Positions 48,486 to 59,393 of a DNA stretch of 64,000 nucleotides are shown here, piece by piece. The stretch is from Quercus robur (taxonomy: Eukaryota > Streptophyta > Magnoliopsida > Fagales > Fagaceae). Position 1 is the first letter of the stretch. Each line of letters opens with the position of its first letter. The position numbers and the translations under genes were made by a program. Location of the stretch: positions 67,238,695 to 67,302,694 of the forward strand of contig NC_065541.1 of NCBI RefSeq assembly GCF_932294415.1. Reading direction: 5' to 3'. Below the pieces are notes generated by a model. The model was not told the origin of the DNA. It saw nothing but the letters and a program-made list of their open reading frames with translations, and ran no database searches.

Positions 48486-50210
48486 TTAACCATTCATTTG
48501 GCCCCTAGAAATATGCATACATGCATATCTCAAAAATTTTTTATGTGAGTAAGCCAATTCATTCATACTTGGCTTATATAATTTTAGAAACTTGCCGTTA
48601 ATGGATCTCGTATACTCATTGCCACTAATATCCATTAACTTATAAGTATTTCCATCAAAGACCTCGCTGATTAAGAAATGTCCATCCCAATTAGGAGACC
48701 ATTTACCCATATATGAATCTTTAACCCCTATAGGCAAAATAACTTTCCAAACTAAATCCCCAGTGGCAAATGATTTCGCCTTAATTCTCTTGTTATACAT
48801 CTTAGATACTTTTTGTTTTTGTACAACAATAGAATCTAAAGCTTCCATACGAGCCTCATCTATTTCATCAAGTTTTGCAAACATCTCATGTTAATAATCC
48901 AAATAAGTCAATTCATTTTGCCTTGTAATCCTCATTGATCTCATAGTAATCTCCATGAGTAAAACTACATCATCGCCAAAAACTAAAGAATATGGGGTAG
49001 TGTTTATGCTCATTCTTTTTGAAGTTCTATATGCCCACAATACTTCAGACAACAAATAGTCCCAACTTGTAGGATTTCTAGCCACTATTTTCCTTAAATT
49101 ATTCTTGATAATCGTATTAGTGGCCTCTGCTTGACCATTTGCTTGTGCTTAATATGGTGTGGAATTCAAAATTCGAATACCATATTCTTGTGTGAAGGCT
49201 TTTACTCTGGTTCCATTGTCCACTATTATAGATTGAGGAATTCCAAAACTATGGACTATCATTTCTTTTATAAACTGAATAACATCAAACTCACCCACTT
49301 CTTTATAAGGTTTTGCTTTAACCCATTTTGTAAAGTAATCTGTTGCAACGATTATGAAGCAATTTTTCTTTCTTGAAATTGGTTTGATTTTTCCAATTAA
49401 ATTCATTACCCATCCTCTAAAGGACCATGGTTTTATTATCGTATGAAAATCTAAAGCAAGAATCCTAGGAAATTGGACCGTGTTTTTGGCATTCTACGCA
49501 ACCTTGTGCTTATTTAATGTAGTCTTTCAATACACTTGGCCAATAGTAACCATATCTGTATATCAACCATTTAATTTTTATACCTGATTGGTGTGAACTA
49601 CATATGCCTTCATGGACTTCTTTTAAGATTTGCTTTAATTCATCATCACTAATGCATTTCAATAGGATACCGTCAACTCCTCTTTTGAATAAAATTTTAT
49701 CTTGTTCTCCCATTAAAAAAAATTTCCTAGCTTTAAGTTTTAAAGCATTATTTGTACAACCACTTGGGTTTTTAAATAATCAATGATTGGGTTTCTCCGA
49801 TCATTAACTTGGGTATCAAGATGAAAAATTTGGGTCCCTAATTCCTTATCAATGACTGATGGGAGTATCCTTTTACTTAATTAAACATGGGGGACTTTGT
49901 GCAACCTGATTAATTTCTTTATGTCCAGAAGCACTTTATGCCATGCAATTGGCTTCCTCATTCTTACTTCGAGGGACATGGTTTAACTTAGTATCACTAA
50001 ATTGTTCTAGCAACTGTCTCGCAGCCTCAAAATATGGTGCAACGGACAAACTGCAACATTTATAATCACCAGCGAGTTGCCTAATTACTAATTATGAATC
50101 ATCGTAAACCTCCACACTTTTTATTCCCATTTCCAATAATACCTCTAACCCAATGGTCAGAGCCTCATACTTGATGATCAATTGGAAAATTCATACCATT
50201 TATGCATTCA
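48486..50210 (-). mobile_element. Ty3/Gypsy retrotransposon pol fossil (RNase H and integrase)
   Basis: On the minus strand, a recognisable RNase H-like segment (about 49,900-50,190) is followed by an integrase zinc-binding region (HEGICSSHQSG, about 49,600), the integrase core (IVATDYFTKWVKAKPY and IIVDNGT, about 49,230-49,370) and the integrase C-terminal part (to 48,486). The order is that of Ty3/Gypsy elements. It is broken in several places; no gag, protease, reverse transcriptase or paired LTRs were found with it. It lies between the two CYP73A copies and looks old. Confidence 0.8.
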
Positions 50211-50277
50211 TAGTTTCATATTTAACGGAAACACAAATGCAAATTCAATCAATAGAGAGAGAGAGAGAGAGAGAGAG

Positions 50278-50717
50278 AACAATGATTTCTTAATTAAAAC
50301 ACTCGTGGCTTGGCAACAACAGTAGAATGCTTAGAGAGAGAGAGAGAACACAATGATTTCTTAATTAAAACATTCGTGGCTTGGCAACAACAGTAGAATG
50401 CTTCAATATGTGCAAGCTGAATTGGCCTCCCTTCTCGAAAGTGTCTAGCTTTGAGTGCCCCGATGGAGGCAAGAGCTCAAAGTTTTGTACTAAACGTCCC
50501 AACGTGATTCCAAGAATCAGCAAAGCAAGTATAATCCTTGGACAACTCCTCCTTCCAACACCAAAAGGAAGGTACCTAAAATCATTGCCATTGGATTCCA
50601 CTTTGGCCTCTTCTTCTAAAAACCTTTCAGGCCTGAAGTCTTGTGGGTTTTTCCAATTGGTAGGATTGTTAGCAAGCCACCATGCATTCACAAGGATCTT
50701 GCTCTCAGTTGGAATGT
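50278..50717 (-). pseudogene. 3'-end-only CYP73A fragment
   Basis: On the minus strand the segment encodes the last part of cinnamate 4-hydroxylase, from [13 protein letters not shown] through [13 protein letters not shown] and the heme-binding motif to the normal end VAKPRMF. The open frame is about 108-115 codons out of roughly 505. The heme motif reads [10 protein letters not shown], with Arg in place of the family's Gly after the heme cysteine. The 5' part is missing: homology stops at 50,717 where the sequence turns into TGTCACGACCC, a repeat end. The gene's final 55 bp plus a GA microsatellite are duplicated in tandem (50,278-50,332 and 50,349-50,403). It cannot make an enzyme. Confidence 0.85.
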
Positions 50718-53387
50718 GTCACGACCCAAACCTGTACTCCAGAGTTTAGAGCATGACCGGCATGTTAATATAAAGTTTACCTCAATACTAACACGAACCA
50801 ACCTAAATTGAAGGTACTTATCAAGAATTATTTCTTGACTTCCTGCTTATTTTCTTGCATAAAAGACAATATATACAAAAATGATGGCAACCCTGAAATT
50901 TCATTTCCTTTGAACTTGGAAAATTACCACTTGGCTGAAACTTAAGGTATACGTGTAAATATTACATAGCTAAACATTTAGCAAAACTCTTATTACAAAC
51001 CTAACCCCAAAGACATACAACTGGGGTTCAAAACAAACTAAAGTACCGAATTACATCTGTGCTCAAAGGATCAAGTACATCTTGATTCCTCCTATACAAC
51101 AAAAGAGCTAACTGCTATACAACAAAACTCTACATTCTAACAAAATGAGAAAACATAGAATTCTTGCCACCTCTAATACTCTCGCTGCTTCCAGGAAGAA
51201 CCTGTGCATTGAAATATAATAGGGTGAGCTGCGAAGCCTAGTAAGGTTTTAAAGCTCCATGGGCTTTTAATAAGAATGCATGTAAATCAAATAGTTTATG
51301 GATATGCCAGATTTGATAAAATAGCCTTTATACTGTTCATATTGTTCATAAAAATAACTTAGGATCTTTAGATGAGAATACTTCATTTTCCATTCATATA
51401 ATAAAGAAATATAATTCAGAAATCTTATCTTTGAACAGACTATCAAATATTTTATCCTGACTTCTCATTCGACTTATAACACATTCAATATGCCTTTCTT
51501 ATCATCATACTTTTCTTATAATTTCCAAATAGCTTTATACCTTTATAATACATATTAGTTAATCCAATTGTAAGTCTGTCACTACTTTGGGAGGCTTCCA
51601 GCACAGAGTGCCAGGCATCCAACATTCCCCACAATGCTAGGTAATTCCAGAATCATATCATAAAACATACTTTCAACCATGGGGGTAGGTTGACATCCTC
51701 CACAAGTTGGCTATTACCAACAAGGGTGGGTACAGCAGAGCCAGTCCCACTTTTAATGGCCAATCAGAATTTCCATGGAAATGCCAGTACTATAACCCCT
51801 ACTGGCTAAGTTCAGATCATAACAATGGAATAACCCGAACACTATATTTTTCTGATAGCTATGCTTTTACATAATTATTTCATAATAGTTGCATATCCAC
51901 TTCGTTCTGAAATATTATGTTCGTGATATAGGTACTAGCATTAATATACTAAAATTATCATATATATATATATATATATATATAATTGAACAACTCACGA
52001 ATATAGATTTTACTTAAATCATGCTTATATGTAATATCTCTAATCAACAAGTTTTAATGCATAATAGTTTTCGAGATAATTTTTATACTTATTAAAAGCA
52101 CACGTCACAAGTCCCTTACCTGATAACAGAAGGCGCGAGAGATTGTACATGAGGAGCTCAAGTGTCCGTGTTCTCATTCTCGCCACCTAAACGAAAAAAC
52201 AAAAATTATTACGGACAAACTCTTCCTAATATATAAACTTATACCTCAATCACAACCTAACTCTCAAACTCAAGAAAATCTTAATTCCCATCACATAAAG
52301 TTCCCCAAAACATATGATACAATCATCAAACACATTTTGCAGCCAAACCATAGAGAAACCAATCCATACAATTTATATATGCTTCAAACATACCAAAGGA
52401 TGAGCGTATTAAATTATAGCTCAAAACATACACCCTAACTTGAGAATTAAATCCACAAAGTCGGGTGTAGCATATGTTGTTCACTGCTCATTCCAGCAGC
52501 ATATGCTCCATTTGTAAAATACAAACGGGCTATCCAAACACCTCCAATTGTCATGAAATTTTACATAACTACTCCCCTGTATGTCCAGTATAAACCATAA
52601 AAATTTAGGAGTCAAAGCATTAACCCATGATTTATTAAAAATCACACAAGACAGTATACTCAAATCTGTCCTGACAGAATTTCTTGCAACTTACAAATTA
52701 AACCATTATTTTTATGTTCATCCAAATGCTGTGAGACCACTTCTATAACAACCATGTGTATCTTAGAATTCATAAAAACTACTCCTAGCATCCTAATTCA
52801 CAGAATATGATTTAATACATATTTTTCTTGTTGTAAACATCAAATCTGTCACAGAGACAGCTTCAGTACATATTCTTACAAAATCATCAACAAATAGCAA
52901 TAGGTCTTAATTTCATTTAGGTATTTTTATACCTATAGTATACATATTAAAATACCCTAATAAGCATTCAATAGTCCACAATATCATCAATATTTCAAGT
53001 AACTAAAACAGAATCACCAATTCAGCTTCCAAAATCAGAGTAGAGAACAAAGAGGGAAAATAAGCAAACAATTATACTATCCAAATACAAAAAATCAGAT
53101 GAGGTTTAAATTACTTACGCACACACTTTGAAGATGAAACCTTAAGGCTAATTGTTTAATTTCTTCTTTAAAGAAACTAGCATTTTTGGTGAGAAAGGAA
53201 GGGAGAGATGTTGCCGTGTAAGGAAGGAAGAAGAAAGAAGAACAAAGAAAGGGGAAAATGAGTTGCTGGACTTCAGATGCAGCAAAAGAAAGATAAGGCA
53301 ATTTGACTTTAAGGGTGGGGTACGTGGGATGCTAGGGAAGAAAATATCCCACCCCTTTTCAACTTTTTTTTTCTTTGCATTCACACT

Positions 53388-53423
<36 letters not shown>

Positions 53424-53424
53424 C
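50718..53424. mobile_element. Repeat-derived block starting TGTCACGACCC, probable LTR-type
   Basis: The left edge, TGTCACGACCCAAACC, is a frequent terminus of plant LTR elements (equivalently, an LTR ending GGGTCGTGACA on the minus strand), and it interrupts CYP73A sequence exactly. The block has no coding capacity and includes (TA)n tracts at about 51,960-51,984 and 53,389-53,422. The right edge was not found with confidence; the LTR-like repeats start at 53,425. Confidence 0.4.
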
Positions 53425-54130
53425 AAAAGGGGGGTAAGTTACAACAAAGGGGGGAGAGTGCCGTTCTGGGCAGTTTGGGTGCGGAAGCTTAAATAGGTTA
53501 CAAATGCATTTCTATTACAAATGTAAACTAGGATACTAACTGAGAAAGTCATCTGATTACAATGGTAAAGAAGGGTTTCTGAGTTCTGAGAGAAAGGAGA
53601 CCTAAGAAGACCTGCCGAAGACTAAAGCAAAGGGTTCCTTTTTTACAACACTTACTATCGGCCACAAACTTGGCTTTGATACCAAAAGGGGGGTAAGTTA
53701 CAACAAAGGGGGGAGAGTGCCGTTCTGGGCAGTCTGGGTGTGGAAGCTTAAATAGGTTACAAATGCATTTCTATTACAAATGTAAACTAGGATACAAACT
53801 GAGAAAGCCATCTGATTACAATGGTAAAGAGGGTTTTTGAGTTCTGAGAGAAAGGAGACCTAAGAAGACCTGCCAAAGACTGAAGCAAAGGGTTCCTTTT
53901 TTACAACACTTCAAAAAGGGGGTAAGTTACAACAAAGTGAGGGGAGTGCCGTTCTGGGCAGTTTGGGTGCGGAAGCTTAAATAGGTTACAAATGCATTTC
54001 TATTACAAATGTAAACTAGGATACAAACTGAGAAAGCCATCTGATTACAATAGTAAACAAGGGTTTCTGAGTTCTGAGAGAAAGGAGACCTAAGAAGACC
54101 TGCCGAAGACTGAAGCAAAGGGTTCCTTTT
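53425..54130 (-). repeat. Three tandem LTR-like repeats with a tRNA-Met-type primer site
   Basis: Three near-identical units of about 220-230 bp occupy 53,425-53,653, 53,685-53,911 and 53,913-54,130. Between the first and second is a 31-bp stretch whose minus strand begins TGGTATCAAAGCC, close to the initiator-tRNA-Met primer-binding site used by many plant retroelements and caulimovirids. On the minus strand, the rightmost unit is led by a TATA box (CTATAAAAGG). The units lie on the 3' side of the fossil element to their right and have the same orientation, so they are plausibly its terminal repeats. Their high mutual similarity suggests limited age. Confidence 0.65.
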
Positions 54131-54690
54131 ATAGCTGGAGGAAGCCTTGGATCCGTGTAGGAGATTGAGGGAATCACGGAAGGTAATATGCTTTTACTCT
54201 CAGGTGAATTTCTTTTCAGCCGAAAGTAAATAGTAACTTCAATGATTTTCTCAAGGTACTGTTGAGTGAACAGTAACGGTCACTGTTCATGAACAGTGTT
54301 CTGTCCCCTTACTTCTCTGAATAGTATCTTTGCATAGTGTTCTAGTACTGTGTAGTGAATAGTGCTTTGTTGGCAGCTCTGCTAGTGTGGGTATTGTTCC
54401 TGGAATAGTAACCGGGCTGCAAAGGTGGTTCTTGAGCTGTTTTGGGGCTTCTGGAGCTGTTCTGGAGCATCCAGGAGCTGTTCTAGAGTTTTTGAAGAGG
54501 CAGGAGAGTTCTTTTCTTCTGACTCTTGGCTTCTTGATCTTTAATCAGTATCATGGCCAGATGGGTATCCATCATAGGGATCCCATGGAGGATCATAATC
54601 ACAGTTATGCTCATGATACCTGGAATACTGATTACAAAATCCACAGTATAGGATAGGTTCATAATCTGCCTGTTGTGTTACTAACTACTT
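54131..54690 (-). other. Probable U3-like/non-coding tail of the fossil element
   Basis: This non-coding stretch lies between the ORF region of the fossil and the TATA box that leads the first repeat. It contains 'actgttcatgaacagt', a short palindrome (about 54,279-54,294), and several 'gagctgttct' direct repeats (about 54,435-54,488). Confidence 0.4.
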
Positions 54691-56974
54691 GGGCTCAATG
54701 TAATCAATTCTTTCTGTATGAAGAGCTGTGGAGTATGGCCTAGTGGTGAATACTGAAATCCTGCCAGTATTTCCAACAAAATGGTAATTCTGCCATAGCT
54801 CGCTAGTGACATCTATAATCTCGTTATTGAAGTAACCTCTCCAGCAATCTGCAAGGGCATCGGGGTCTTCATAATAGAGATAAGAGTCCCCTTCATAGCA
54901 TGGGCCATTATGGGTGTACCCATTAATGAGTACAAGATGGTGCGCAGGTTGGACAATCATCCAATTGTTTCTGTCCCATTGTGGGAGAGTACTCCAGCAT
55001 CTAATGGAGACAAAAGGACTATTGATTTTTGAGACAACTTGTCAGACGATCAGAGGAAATTGGTTGATCTGGTCATGGCTTGTTAGCTTGATGAGCCTAA
55101 TGAAGCCATATTCAAACACCTGTGAAAGCCAGCTTGGATCTTCTTCGACGGACCAATCTTCATAATTGATTATTAGGCCGGGGAAGGGATGTTTCTTTTC
55201 ATAGACCTTGTGGTTGCTTCCAAAGTATTCTTCCCAAGTTGATTGGATGAAGGCATTATCAATATCATCTGAGTCTTCACCATAAACTGGGAAATGAGTG
55301 GTGACCAATATTCTGAAATGCTTGAACCATAGGTCACATGATTCAGTCATGGCCTTGCTTCCCAAGATACGAACTTGTATGTCGGTAGGCAAGTTGGCAA
55401 CAGTACTTCTTAGCTGGTTTTGAGTCTTAAGACTTAACCTAGCATAATCGGTGCCCATAATAGTTGTTTTATCCGCTGAATGGATATCCTCTTTGCCAAA
55501 GAGTTGACTAAAAGAAATTCGACTTATTTCAATTTCTGCCTCAAGATTTATTAGGTGTATTTCTAGTGCTCTGAGGGTTTTTTGAAAAAGGCGATTGTTG
55601 CTTTGGGTAAAGGCTCTCTGAAGGTTATCAAGGATAATTTTGATGGAGGGTGGAAGGTCTGTGTACACTCCATTTTTAAATTGGTAATTCCTGGATAAAA
55701 CTTTATGTAAGGTGATGGCCACATTACCACTGGAAAATATTATTCTAAGTGGAACAGGTTCTTGAAGGGATGTTGCTTCCCTGGGTTTTGATCCAGAAGA
55801 AGCGCTTTCATGCCTTTGGTAAGGAAAACCCTGGATAGGAGATTTTCCTTTGTTCCTACTTGAAGAAGCCATTTTCCACTTACTAGTGGGGCAAGTATAA
55901 TGAGTTATTTGCTTTTCTTCCTGCCATGTATTAACAAAATGGTTATTTTTGAAAACATTTTTGTTAAAATCATGAGATGTCATGGAGCAAATACTTTTAT
56001 GTTGGATGCATGAAATGAGATGTGATGAGGATTTATGAAGCTGTTTGAGGTTCAAAGAATCATCATTTCTGAAGGCAGAGTGATCAAGGTTCTTTTCTTG
56101 ATTTGGATTTTCTGAAGAAATTTTGGCATTAATGAGATTAAGGGTCTTAGAAATAGAGACTTCTTGGAGACTGTTGATGTCTCTAGGTTCTGGGCTTCTA
56201 AGAAACTTAAACCTAACTGGTTGGCCAAAAGGATGGGTAGTGATTCCTTCACTATCCGTGATGAAAGGATATAACAAACACATGAATGAGTTTCCTAAGA
56301 TGACCCTATCTGTCATATTTTTGACAAGAACAAATGTGGTTTTAAAACACGCATTGTTTTGGCAAACATGTGCTTTTGGGATTTTGAATTCAATCTGCAT
56401 CTTTACTCCTCTTGCAGAAGTTAACCTTTCTTTGGTTTTCCAGAAGTACTTAGAGGGGATGATTCCTTCTTGGATGCAGTTGAGATCAGCGCCTGAATCT
56501 ATTAAGGCTACTACCTCAAATTCAAAATCTCTACTGATGACAATCCTGACTTTGGAGTGCCATTTCTAGAAGTTAATTCTACTGATGGTTTGCAAGAACG
56601 TTCCATTAGTTGGTCCTTGTTCCATATCTACAGTAGGGTTAACTGTTTCATCTAATTCTTCATCAGAAGGGTTATGTAATGAGGTGCCTTCCTCATTACC
56701 TTGATGAGAATTATTTTCTAACTGTTTGACTCTCTGGTCAATGAGACTGTGATCGGTATCGAAAATTTATACAATAAAATTAGGTAGGTTCTTAGTCTAG
56801 TATAGTTCCCTATCTATGATTCTGCTATGTACTAAAAGAATTTTATTGTAATGGAATAGAATATAGGAGGAATCGAATCCCTTGTATGAGTAAAAAGAAT
56901 AAGTACAGTTTTGAATGTTTTGCTTATGTACAAAGTAATAACCAACCATTCTAATTGGATCAGTGAATCATTTT

Positions 56975-57664
56975 TCAGTCATTCATTGAATGATAAATCA
57001 CTACAAGTGAGGGAGATACACGATTTAAATAACGGAAAATCAAATATTTTAAAATTGTATCTAGAATGACCGAAAAGGTAGAAACAAGACTGGATATAAT
57101 TTGATCATTATGAGCAAATCCAAAATCTTTGTAGACAGATCCAATCATTAGTTCCCAACTGTGGGGCAAATGGAATCCTATACATAAATCAGTTACTAAA
57201 AGAATGGAAAAGGCTTTGATTGTGTCGCTTAAGTTATATAGAAATTCTTGAACCCAATAGTTAAGAATAACAAGTTCTTCATTACCTAGCATAGAATAAC
57301 CACTTAGAATAACGAAACAGATCATATTTGTCGAGAAGTGCAAAATCGTATGGATACAATCTTCATTGTGCATCTTGATCAATTGGATCGTTTCATTGTA
57401 GATTCCGATACAAAGCTTTTCTAGATGTGTTCCCGGGTATTCCTTTATCATTTCGTCCAAGAGTAAGAGTTCCTCTAATTCTATGAATTTTTTTAGAATA
57501 CTCTTTTCTTGAATATCATTCAAAAAAATTTCGGATTGCCTAATATCCCACCAATTAGTAACCCAAGATTCCAGACTTTTAGTAAATGAGAGAGAGATCC
57601 ACCAGGGCAAAAATACTATAGATGCAAGATATAGAAGGGGAATGAATGCTTTCTTTTTTGCCAT
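56975..57664 (-). pseudogene. cemA: cemA copy in the NUPT (open frame)
   Basis: The frame is 229 codons, full length for plastid CemA, beginning [22 protein letters not shown] and ending VVIYHSMND. It has the family's hydrophobic segments. In plastids CemA is an inner-envelope membrane protein tied to proton exchange and inorganic-carbon uptake. Here it sits in nuclear DNA without a transit peptide or nuclear promoter, so it is a non-functional passenger despite being open. Several residues differ from what I recall in tree plastomes (for example SFTKSLES and TFSVILD), which would fit mutation after transfer. Confidence 0.9.
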
Positions 57665-57859
57665 TTTTTCGTCTTTGAATTTTTAATGAACTCACCCCAT
57701 TCGTTGACGCTATACGATACTAACTAATATTCCTATCAAGGATCAGTTCTATTACAAGTTATCGAGCCCACGAATCTATTCCCCGCTTTTTTTGTGTATG
57801 ATTCAGCAGTTAGTACTTGAATTTATAAATAATACAGAAATGGAATAAAAAAGAATCCA

Positions 57860-57914
57860 CTTCGAATTTTAGCAAGTGATTGTTTCCAAATCTATCACTT
57901 GCTAAAATTCGAAG
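57860..57914. repeat. Perfect 21-bp hairpin in the ycf4-cemA spacer
   Basis: The arms at 57,860-57,880 and 57,894-57,914 are exact complements with a 13-base loop. In plastid genomes such hairpins stabilise RNA ends and are small-inversion hotspots. Its perfect pairing is another sign that the NUPT is young. Confidence 0.9.
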
Positions 57915-58290
57915 AGAGTGACCCCTTTCAATAAAGAAATGCATGAAAGAGCCCCTCAAGTAACAAATATTATTCAGATTTTGAAACGAAAGAACTCTCT
58001 TTCTATCAAAATATCCAATTTTTTGAAAAAAAAAACGACGCATAGTCCGGGAATAATTGAGAGAATTTTCTGAAGAATATTGTGATTCTGATAAAAAAAA
58101 TGACTACCAAAACAAGACAAAAAAGCTATCGTTATAAGCATCCCAATCGTTTGGTAATTAAGAAGTACAAAAAGGGATAAAAAGAAAGATTGATTGACAA
58201 AACAAAAAAAAAGAGAATCTACAAGATATAATCTCTCTATTGAAAATAAAAAAAGCATTCATTCTTTTCATTTCAGTTTCAATTCATTTT

Positions 58291-58845
58291 TTAAAATACT
58301 TCAATTGGTACATGCAAGAAATGAGCCAATTCAGCAGCTTTTTGCTCAAGTTCTCGTGGAGTCAAATTCTCATCAGTACGAGTCAAAGGAATAGCGCCAT
58401 GGCCCCCGATTTCCATATAAAGGACACGACGAGCATAAATACCCTCTTTCACTTCTATTCTGATGGACTGTACGTCTTTCATAAAGAATTGGAGGAAGAT
58501 GCGACAATTTTTTCCGGGAAATCCCCAACGAAAAATACACACTATTCCTTCTTTTCTATCGAACCGATCATAACCACTACCTACATTCCACGAAATTGTG
58601 CACCACAAATAAGAGCTAATAAAGAGACCCGCAATTCCGTAGAAAGACATCACGATCCCCTGTGGAAAAAAAATGATTTGCGTAGGCGGAAATAAAGATA
58701 TCAAATTTCTACCAAGATAACTGGAAATTCCAACTAATAAAAACCCTAATGAACCTAAAAAAAGGATAAAGGCCCAACAGAAATTACTTGTTTTTCGAGA
58801 CCCTGCTATAAGTTCTATCCATATATGTTCTGATTGCCAATTCAT
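58291..58845 (-). pseudogene. ycf4: ycf4 copy in the NUPT (open frame)
   Basis: The frame is 184 codons, the normal length, starting [21 protein letters not shown] and ending FLHVPIEVF. It contains the two N-terminal membrane helices ([21 protein letters not shown] and the [19 protein letters not shown] region). In plastids Ycf4 is an assembly factor of photosystem I. There is no nuclear targeting or expression signal here, so it is presumed silent. Confidence 0.92.
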
Positions 58846-59288
58846 ACTAGATCTAGTTGCATTTTATTGAAATTGAGAGAATAACCCAAATTAATTTGAC
58901 TTTTTGTGTGTTTCCGAAATAACTCTCATCAACTAGCACTATTCTGATGTGAACTTTTATTTTAGGAGTAATTCATCGAATTGGTTAGATATAAAATAAT
59001 AATATCCATTTCGTATGATTTCCTATAGATATCCACATACATATAGATATATTCACTTTACATTTAAGGCATTCGCCCCGATCCCGATTTGATTTCGTTG
59101 CAAATAGCTATAATTTATTTACTCATATATCATGTTTACACACGAATAACAATAATAGTTTCTTTATGTTCGGGGGAACCCACATCACATATTTTATTCT
59201 AAGAAATAGATATCTGTGTTATGGTCTAAGTCTAAATCTTGAAAAAAAAAAAAAAAATAGATGAGATTTAGCCCCATCATATCGATAT

Positions 59289-59393
59289 CTAAAAAATCTT
59301 GTTTTTTTGAATATGAAGAGATAAAGAAGCCATCGCAATTGCTGGCAATATTAGGCCCACGAAAGGCACAAAAAAATAGGGTAAATTTGTCAT
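59289..59393 (-). pseudogene. psaI: psaI copy in the NUPT (open frame)
   Basis: A 34-codon frame, [20 protein letters not shown] followed by [14 protein letters not shown], matches the single-helix photosystem I subunit VIII. It is complete from ATG to TAG. It is the first gene of the plastid block in reading order (psaI, ycf4, cemA), which fixes the block's orientation and shows that the plastid order is kept. Confidence 0.9.

Noticed and set aside
53148-53496. Overlapping frames with Tyr-Ile repeats
   Set aside because: They run through a (TA)n microsatellite and have no other support.
57810-58258. Minus-strand frames of 77 and 94 codons between ycf4 and cemA
   Set aside because: This is the plastid ycf4-cemA spacer. 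These frames are not known plastid genes and overlap a hairpin.
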